A DNA stretch of 64,000 bases from Halostella litorea (GTDB lineage: Archaea > Halobacteriota > Halobacteria > Halobacteriales > Natronoarchaeaceae): positions 175,223 to 239,222 of the forward strand of contig NZ_ML214300.1 of assembly GCF_004785955.1 (NCBI RefSeq), written 5' to 3'. How positions within the stretch are numbered: position 1 is the first letter of the stretch; the number at the start of each line of letters is the position of its first letter. This document shows positions 61,194 to 64,000 of this stretch, one piece after another. Under the pieces are notes generated by a model. That model was not told where the DNA came from, made no database searches, and saw nothing but the letters and a program-made list of their open reading frames with translations. The position numbers and the translations under genes are program-made.

Positions 61194-62501
61194 TCAGTCG
61201 GACTCGGCGGCGGGCTGGCTGTTCGTCGCGTCGGCCTTCGCGAGCCTGCCGACCGTGCGGACGTCGTCGAGGCGCGTCGCGAACATCGCGAGGCCGATGG
61301 CTATGTAGAGGACCGTGTACGCGATCAGCAGGTCGTACGTGGTGATGAACTCCACCACGCCCTGGATGTGCAGGTACTCGACGAGCACCTGCGAGACGAA
61401 CAGGACGAGCAGGGCGACGGCCTCGCGCATCGAGATGCGGAAGTTGATCAGCACCGCGAGCGCGAAGAAGCTCTGTGCGGCCGTGATCCATATCTCGGCG
61501 GCCTGCTTCTGGTTGAACTCCAGCACGCCGTACGCGCCCTGCGAGATGCTGAAGACGACGCCCAGCGTCCCGATGAGCAGCGTCCACTGGTTCAGCTTCG
61601 AGGAGATGAGCGCGTTGAACGCCGCGGTCGTCCGCGCCTTGTTCACGAGGTACGCGGTCACGATCAGCTCCGGGCTCTCGCTGGCGAGCGGCGCGACCCA
61701 CTGGATCATGAAGAACTCGGGGATGCCGTACTGGATGCCGATGTTCTCCAGCCCGTGAGCGAACGGCTCGACGGCCGTGAAGATGAGGAACCCGGAGTAG
61801 CCAAACAGCACGAGCACCGAGGGGATCCGGACGCGCGCCGGCGTCCGCTGGAGGTACGCCGGCACGCCGACGTGGGCCTCGTCCTCCTCCGGTTCCCCGC
61901 GTATCACGATGCCGATGTAGACGACGTAGATGCCGACGAGGATCAGCATGTCGAGCGCGTCGATGCCGCCGTTCATCGGGACGAAGAAGGCCCACAGCGT
62001 CGCCAGCGCGAGGAAACACACCTCCGTCGCGATGCTGCGGTCCAGCAGAACGGTGTCGGTCAGGAAGCCGTCGTTGTGCTCGACGGCGACGTCCCCGCTG
62101 GCCTTCGCGCGGTAGATCGAGAACAGCGCGATGCCGGACCACCCGAGGCCGATGAGGATGCGGTTCGCGCCGGTCATGTTGGCGACCGCGAGGTCGCCCG
62201 CGCCGGTCCGGCCCTGCCCCGCCTGCCAGGCGTACAGCGCGTCGACCGCGTACTCCGGGGCGACCGCGAGGATGGCGAGCACCGCGATGGCGAACGCGCG
62301 CGGCACGTCCTTCTCTGCCGTCTCGGCTCCCCAGGCGAGCAGGAACGACGCCGCGAGGACCGAGAGGCCGCTGACGGCGACGGTTCCGACGTTGCCGAGC
62401 GATTCAGCGCCGCCGGTGAAGTAGACGCCGAGCCACGGGAACGTCAGCAGCGTCGTCACTGCGACGGCGGCGAGCGGATGTCGTAGCCGACTGGTCATCA
62501 T
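61194..62501 (-). CDS. Sodium/calcium exchanger (CaCA) family transporter
   Basis: A 435-residue protein with about eleven helices and the two alpha-repeats of cation/Ca2+ exchangers: AVAPEYAVDALYAWQAG in the first half and PLASESPELIVTAYLVNKARTTAAFNALISSKLNQW in the second. It exchanges Ca2+ or another cation for Na+ or H+ at the cytoplasmic membrane. Two ATG codons in tandem (62498 and 62501) serve as start. The long frame to 63191 is shadow of aroE. Confidence 0.88.
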   Translation of the reverse strand: MMTSRLRHPLAAVAVTTLLTFPWLGVYFTGGAESLGNVGTVAVSGLSVLAASFLLAWGAETAEKDVPRAFAIAVLAILAVAPEYAVDALYAWQAGQGRTGAGDLAVANMTGANRILIGLGWSGIALFSIYRAKASGDVAVEHNDGFLTDTVLLDRSIATEVCFLALATLWAFFVPMNGGIDALDMLILVGIYVVYIGIVIRGEPEEDEAHVGVPAYLQRTPARVRIPSVLVLFGYSGFLIFTAVEPFAHGLENIGIQYGIPEFFMIQWVAPLASESPELIVTAYLVNKARTTAAFNALISSKLNQWTLLIGTLGVVFSISQGAYGVLEFNQKQAAEIWITAAQSFFALAVLINFRISMREAVALLVLFVSQVLVEYLHIQGVVEFITTYDLLIAYTVLYIAIGLAMFATRLDDVRTVGRLAKADATNSQPAAESD

Positions 62502-62585
62502 GGGGAATCTGAGCCACGGTACAGGTAGTTCTTGCGTTGTCGGGAGAGCGGACCAGTTATTGTCACACGGCCCCCCGTACGAGCC

Positions 62586-63386
62586 ATGCAGGTGTTCGGA
62601 CTGGTCGGCAACCCCGTCGGTCACTCGCTGTCGCCGCCGATGCATGAGGCGGCCTACGATGCGCTCGGGATAGACGCCCGCTACGTCACGTTCGAACCGG
62701 CGAAAGACGAGGCCGAAGCGGCGGTCCGCGGAGCCGACGCGCTCGGCGTCGCGGGGCTGAACGTCACGATCCCGTTCAAGCAGTCCGTGCTGGACGCCGT
62801 CGACCCGGACGGGATGGCGGCGCGGATCGGCGCGGTGAACACGGTCGACTTCGGCGGCGAGCGCCCGACCGGCCACAACACCGACGCCGAGGGGGCACGC
62901 CGGGCGCTCGCCGAGGCCGGAGCCGACCTGGAGGGCGCGACCGCCGTCGTCGTCGGCGCGGGCGGCGCGGGGCGCGCGGTGGCGTTCGGGCTCTCGGACG
63001 CCGGCGCGAGCGTCAGAGTCGCAAACCGCACGGAATCGACGGCACACGACCTGGCGGACGCCGTGCCGGGCGCGTCCGGTCACGGCCTCGACGCGCTGGC
63101 CGACCTGCTCGGGGACGCCGACGTGCTCGTCAACGCGACGAGCGTCGGGATGGAGGAAAACGCCACGCCGGTGCCCGCCGACGCGCTCCACGGCGGCCTG
63201 ACGGTGCTCGACGCCGTCTACACGCCGCTTGAGACGCGCCTGCTGCGTGACGCCGCCGCGGCCGGCGCGACGACGGTCGACGGCGCGCGGATGTTGCTGT
63301 ACCAGGGCGCGGCCGCGTTCGAGCGGTGGACCGGCCGCGACGCGCCGGTCGCCGCGATGGACGACGCGCTCCGCTCGCAGCTCTGA
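62586..63386 (+). CDS. aroE: Shikimate dehydrogenase
   Basis: A 266-residue AroE with Ser14 and Ser16 ([13 protein letters not shown]), the catalytic Lys65 ([11 protein letters not shown]), [11 protein letters not shown] and the NADP-binding [13 protein letters not shown] with ANRT. It reduces 3-dehydroshikimate in the aromatic amino acid pathway. ATG 62586 has a TATA-like GTTATTG 27 nt upstream. No other shikimate gene is in the window. Confidence 0.93.
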   Translation: MQVFGLVGNPVGHSLSPPMHEAAYDALGIDARYVTFEPAKDEAEAAVRGADALGVAGLNVTIPFKQSVLDAVDPDGMAARIGAVNTVDFGGERPTGHNTDAEGARRALAEAGADLEGATAVVVGAGGAGRAVAFGLSDAGASVRVANRTESTAHDLADAVPGASGHGLDALADLLGDADVLVNATSVGMEENATPVPADALHGGLTVLDAVYTPLETRLLRDAAAAGATTVDGARMLLYQGAAAFERWTGRDAPVAAMDDALRSQL

Positions 63387-63431
63387 CCCGGGCGGACGAG
63401 TTTAAGTAGTGCGACTATCTATTGTCAGGCA

Positions 63432-63980
63432 ATGGTACTGAAAAAGCTGAAATCGTTGCTGGGGTTCGACGACGACGACGATGCCGACCGGCAGCGCGAC
63501 ATCGGCGTGACGGTCGAGCGCGAGCCGGCGGAGTCGCCGGACGCCGAGACGGAAGCGGCGGTGAAAGGGACGGACACGGCGACCGAACCGGACGACGCCG
63601 ACGCCGACGAACTGGATGATACCGACGAGCAGGACGACGCCGACGAGGCGGACGACGAGTCCGACGAAGCGGCGTCCGAGCCGGAGGTCGAGGAGGAACC
63701 GGAAGAGGCGGAGGACGACTCCGAGGATGACGAGGCGGACGCAGAGGGGGAGCCCGCCGAGACAGAGGACGAGGACGAGGCGGAGGCCGACGCGGAGCCG
63801 ACCGGCGACCCCGTCGACGAGATCAAGGGCATCGGCCCGGCCTACGCGGAACGGCTGGCCGACGCCGGCGTCGAGACGATACCGCAACTGGCGGAGGCCG
63901 ACGCCGAGTCCCTGGCCGAGGAGACCGACCTCTCCCCGAAGCGCGTCGGCGAGTGGATCGAGCGGGCGAAGGTCCGGTAA
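63432..63980 (+). CDS. Acidic protein with C-terminal helix-hairpin-helix domain
   Basis: A 182-residue protein. The N-terminal MVLKKLKSLLGFDDDDD is followed by about 100 residues of nearly pure Asp/Glu/Ala and then a DUF4332/HhH-like domain (DEIKGIGPAYAERLADAGVETIPQLAEAD near 127-155). HhH domains of this form bind DNA or nucleotides; the acidic linker is probably disordered. A TATA-like GTTTAAGTAG lies about 29 nt before the ATG. Confidence 0.85.
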   Translation: MVLKKLKSLLGFDDDDDADRQRDIGVTVEREPAESPDAETEAAVKGTDTATEPDDADADELDDTDEQDDADEADDESDEAASEPEVEEEPEEAEDDSEDDEADAEGEPAETEDEDEAEADAEPTGDPVDEIKGIGPAYAERLADAGVETIPQLAEADAESLAEETDLSPKRVGEWIERAKVR

Positions 63981-64000
63981 ACCGCAAGCGACTCGGCGCG

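Noticed and set aside
63432-63832. A Ser-rich minus-strand frame opposite the acidic HhH gene
   Set aside because: It is the antisense of GAC/GAG-rich codons for the Asp/Glu linker; the plus-strand frame has a promoter and a C-terminal HhH domain.

Overview
The window is chromosomal DNA from a haloarchaeon (class Halobacteria). The grounds are GC-rich sequence with strongly acidic predicted proteins, many starts with a TATA-like box about 27 nt upstream and no leader, and a clearly archaeal gene set: PolB, Mre11/Rad50, FtsZ1, Spt5, SecE, TruD, Pth2, pantoate kinase with phosphopantothenate synthetase, Thi4, archaeosortase A and D-aminoacyl-tRNA deacylase. I cannot fix the genus. I saw no rRNA, CRISPR array or insertion sequence.

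Layout. 1-4.7 kb: archaeal CoA genes (pantoate kinase, phosphopantothenate synthetase) around a membrane protein with about 13 tandem YegP-like repeats. 4.7-10.6 kb: a DUF2243 membrane protein, a PGF-CTERM 5'-nucleotidase-like surface protein, Thi4, and a 7TM histidine kinase. 10.6-16.2 kb: an uncharacterised gene sharing a start-proximal motif with thi4, two tandem HExxH lipoproteins, and a dcd-thiR-methyltransferase operon. 16.3-18.8 kb: two tandem paralogues with membrane segments and a C-terminal zinc ribbon, each behind its own overlapping leader mini-ORF. 18.9-29.5 kb: Pth2-TruD, a Tat lipoprotein, Mre11-Rad50, two small haloarchaeal proteins and an intein-free DNA polymerase B. 29.5-36.2 kb: a second histidine kinase, then SufC-SufB-SufD, a ferritin-like protein and a DtxR/SirR regulator. 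36.3-43.2 kb: tRNA-Gln, a GATC restriction-modification pair with an unknown divergent gene, an ion-channel-like protein with a leader mini-ORF, two membrane or secreted proteins and an orphan beta-class DNA methyltransferase. 43.3-51.9 kb: convergent arylsulfotransferase-like paralogues, a tRNA-like structure, AlaX, an HD hydrolase, a LysE exporter, a metal-regulated DtxR-GDT1 operon and threonine synthase. 52-64 kb: an amine-oxidase-like flavoprotein, ArtA with a phosphoesterase, small regulators, Spt5-SecE-FtsZ1, DTD2, a cation exchanger, shikimate dehydrogenase and an HhH protein.

How it fits together. Most of the window is core chromosome. Links visible in the sequence are: ThiR with a matching 19-nt motif directly in front of thi4 and of one uncharacterised gene; ArtA with a PGF-CTERM substrate; a DtxR regulator with an inverted repeat over its own start region and a GDT1-family transporter downstream; and an iron-sulfur assembly cluster followed by a ferritin-like protein and an iron-type regulator. 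The most unusual items are the recurrent short leader ORFs that overlap downstream starts, the shared thi4 motif, the tRNA-like structure without a normal anticodon loop, and the long YegP-repeat membrane protein.
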